A DNA stretch of 64,000 bases from Bacillus sp. ISL-34 (lineage in GTDB: Bacteria > Bacillota > Bacilli > Bacillales > DSM-1321). The translations under genes were made by a program, and so were the position numbers. The notes beneath the pieces are model-generated. The model had not been told where the DNA came from, made no database searches, and saw nothing but the letters and a program-made list of their open reading frames with translations. This document shows positions 63,306 to 64,000 of this stretch, piece by piece. Every line of letters starts with the position of its first letter. Within the stretch, counting starts at the first letter, position 1. The stretch lies in the NCBI RefSeq assembly GCF_018613325.1, contig NZ_JAGGQJ010000003.1:1-64000 (forward strand), read 5' to 3'.

Positions 63306-64000
63306 TTACAGCTCTTCTCCTCTCGTCTCGATAATATGCTTATACCAATGAAACGACAGCTTCTTTTTCCGGTTTAACTGATCTTGATGATCCACGTAAA
63401 TAAATCCGTATTGCTTCTTATACCCGTTTAACCAACTTAATAGATCAATGACAGACCAAGCGTAATACCCTTTTAAATGGATGCCTTCTTTGATTGCGCG
63501 CTTAATCACTTTTAAGTGTTCCTCAATATATTTAATACGGGGAACATCCACTATTTCACCATCTATAATCGGATCCTCATCACCAAGTCCGTTTTCTGTC
63601 ACATACATTTTAATATCACCATAACGCTCTTTTAACATATGCAGCCCATCCAAAAATCCTTGAGGCGAGATTTCCCAGCCCCATTTTGTATATGTTTTAT
63701 CTTCCATTTTCACGGTCCGATAAAAGCCATCAAAAGACGGGTTTCCTGGAGCTAGTGTTGATGTTTCTCTTGAATGCCCCATGTTTGAAATAGCTTCCCG
63801 GTTTTTTTCCACGCGAATGGGCTGGTAATAATTGAGTCCAATAAAATCATTTTTCTCCGCATTTCTTTTTAGCGTTGCCAGTTCTTCTTCGGTCCAACTT
63901 GGTGTCCAGCCTTTCTCCTTTAATTGCTCAACCACATAAGCTGGATATTCACCTTTTAAAATTGGGTCATAATACCAAAAAGTTTCATATTCATTGGCAT
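63306..64000 (-). CDS. GH1 (6-phospho-)beta-glucosidase, 3' part
   Basis: The C-terminal 230 residues or so of a glycoside hydrolase family 1 enzyme; the 5' end lies beyond the right edge (the frame is open to 64000 with NEYETFWYYDPILKGEYPA). The nucleophile Glu is in YVTENGLGDED; FIGLNYYQP, KGYYAWSVIDLLSWLNGY and YGFIYVDH are typical. It hydrolyses beta-glucosides, possibly phosphorylated ones after PTS uptake; the phospho-specificity motif cannot be judged with certainty. Confidence 0.92.
   Translation of the reverse strand, partial: ANEYETFWYYDPILKGEYPAYVVEQLKEKGWTPSWTEEELATLKRNAEKNDFIGLNYYQPIRVEKNREAISNMGHSRETSTLAPGNPSFDGFYRTVKMEDKTYTKWGWEISPQGFLDGLHMLKERYGDIKMYVTENGLGDEDPIIDGEIVDVPRIKYIEEHLKVIKRAIKEGIHLKGYYAWSVIDLLSWLNGYKKQYGFIYVDHQDQLNRKKKLSFHWYKHIIETRGEEL

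Overview
The window reads as chromosome of a spore-forming, moderately AT-rich Bacillaceae, most like Peribacillus (the former Bacillus simplex/frigoritolerans group). This placement is an inference. It rests on strong Bacillus-type ribosome binding sites, a Spo0E-family phosphatase, CwlO/CwlK-type wall enzymes, a MifM-YidC2 pair, sigma-B-type promoters and B. subtilis-like gene content (ohrB, ydaG, ykhA, yetJ, niaP, dhaS, ampS, thi genes). No rRNA, tRNA, CRISPR array or intact prophage is visible.

Layout. 0-11 kb: prfC, small peptides, a cold-shock gene, a GntR-controlled ABC transporter, ohrB, an MFS carrier, a membrane-anchored glycerophosphodiesterase, a diverged dispersed repeat, a Gly/Pro-rich protein, and mifM-yidC2 with a hairpin that sequesters the yidC2 ribosome binding site. 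11-17 kb: cyanophycin synthetase and cyanophycinase (cphA-cphB), a sigma-B-type ydaG, a 21-unit degenerate minisatellite, and an M42 peptidase. 17-24 kb: two small proteins and an oligopeptide ABC operon (oppDFBCA). 24-31 kb: yetJ, ykhA, cwlK, a DinB-like protein, an ABC exporter, an SGNH hydrolase, a GNAT enzyme, a Spo0E-like and an FbpA-like small protein, and a complete S-box (SAM-I) riboswitch that points at the FbpA-like gene.

31-39 kb: a TPP riboswitch and the thiamine salvage operon tenA-thiW-thiD-thiM-thiE, then niaP, dhaS and ampS. 39-41.2 kb: a small island scar holding a truncated tyrosine integrase, a lipoprotein, a probable C-terminal fragment of a large secreted protein and a 55-codon gene. 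41-50 kb: a second cold-shock gene, a YdcF-like protein, a class-A-beta-lactamase-like hydrolase without signal peptide, a YezD-like peptide, an amino acid antiporter, an aldose-epimerase-like protein, a YxcD-like/Tim44-like pair and cwlO.

50-64 kb: a sulfate ABC operon (sbp-cysT-cysW-cysA) whose short leader carries a perfect 19-bp palindrome on the promoter and an intrinsic terminator before the first gene. Next is a six-gene tryptophan catabolic operon: carboxylesterase, kynU, amino acid permease, kynA, kynB, nadD-like. Its first gene has an in-frame stop and its fifth a one-base frameshift. The window ends with a MerR regulator, a SulP permease and a GH1 glucosidase cut by the right edge. 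Sulfur/SAM (S-box, sulfate ABC, SulP, YezD-like) and pyridine/tryptophan (NiaP, Kyn, NadD-like) themes recur. Nitrogen turnover is served by cyanophycin genes, Opp and several peptidases.
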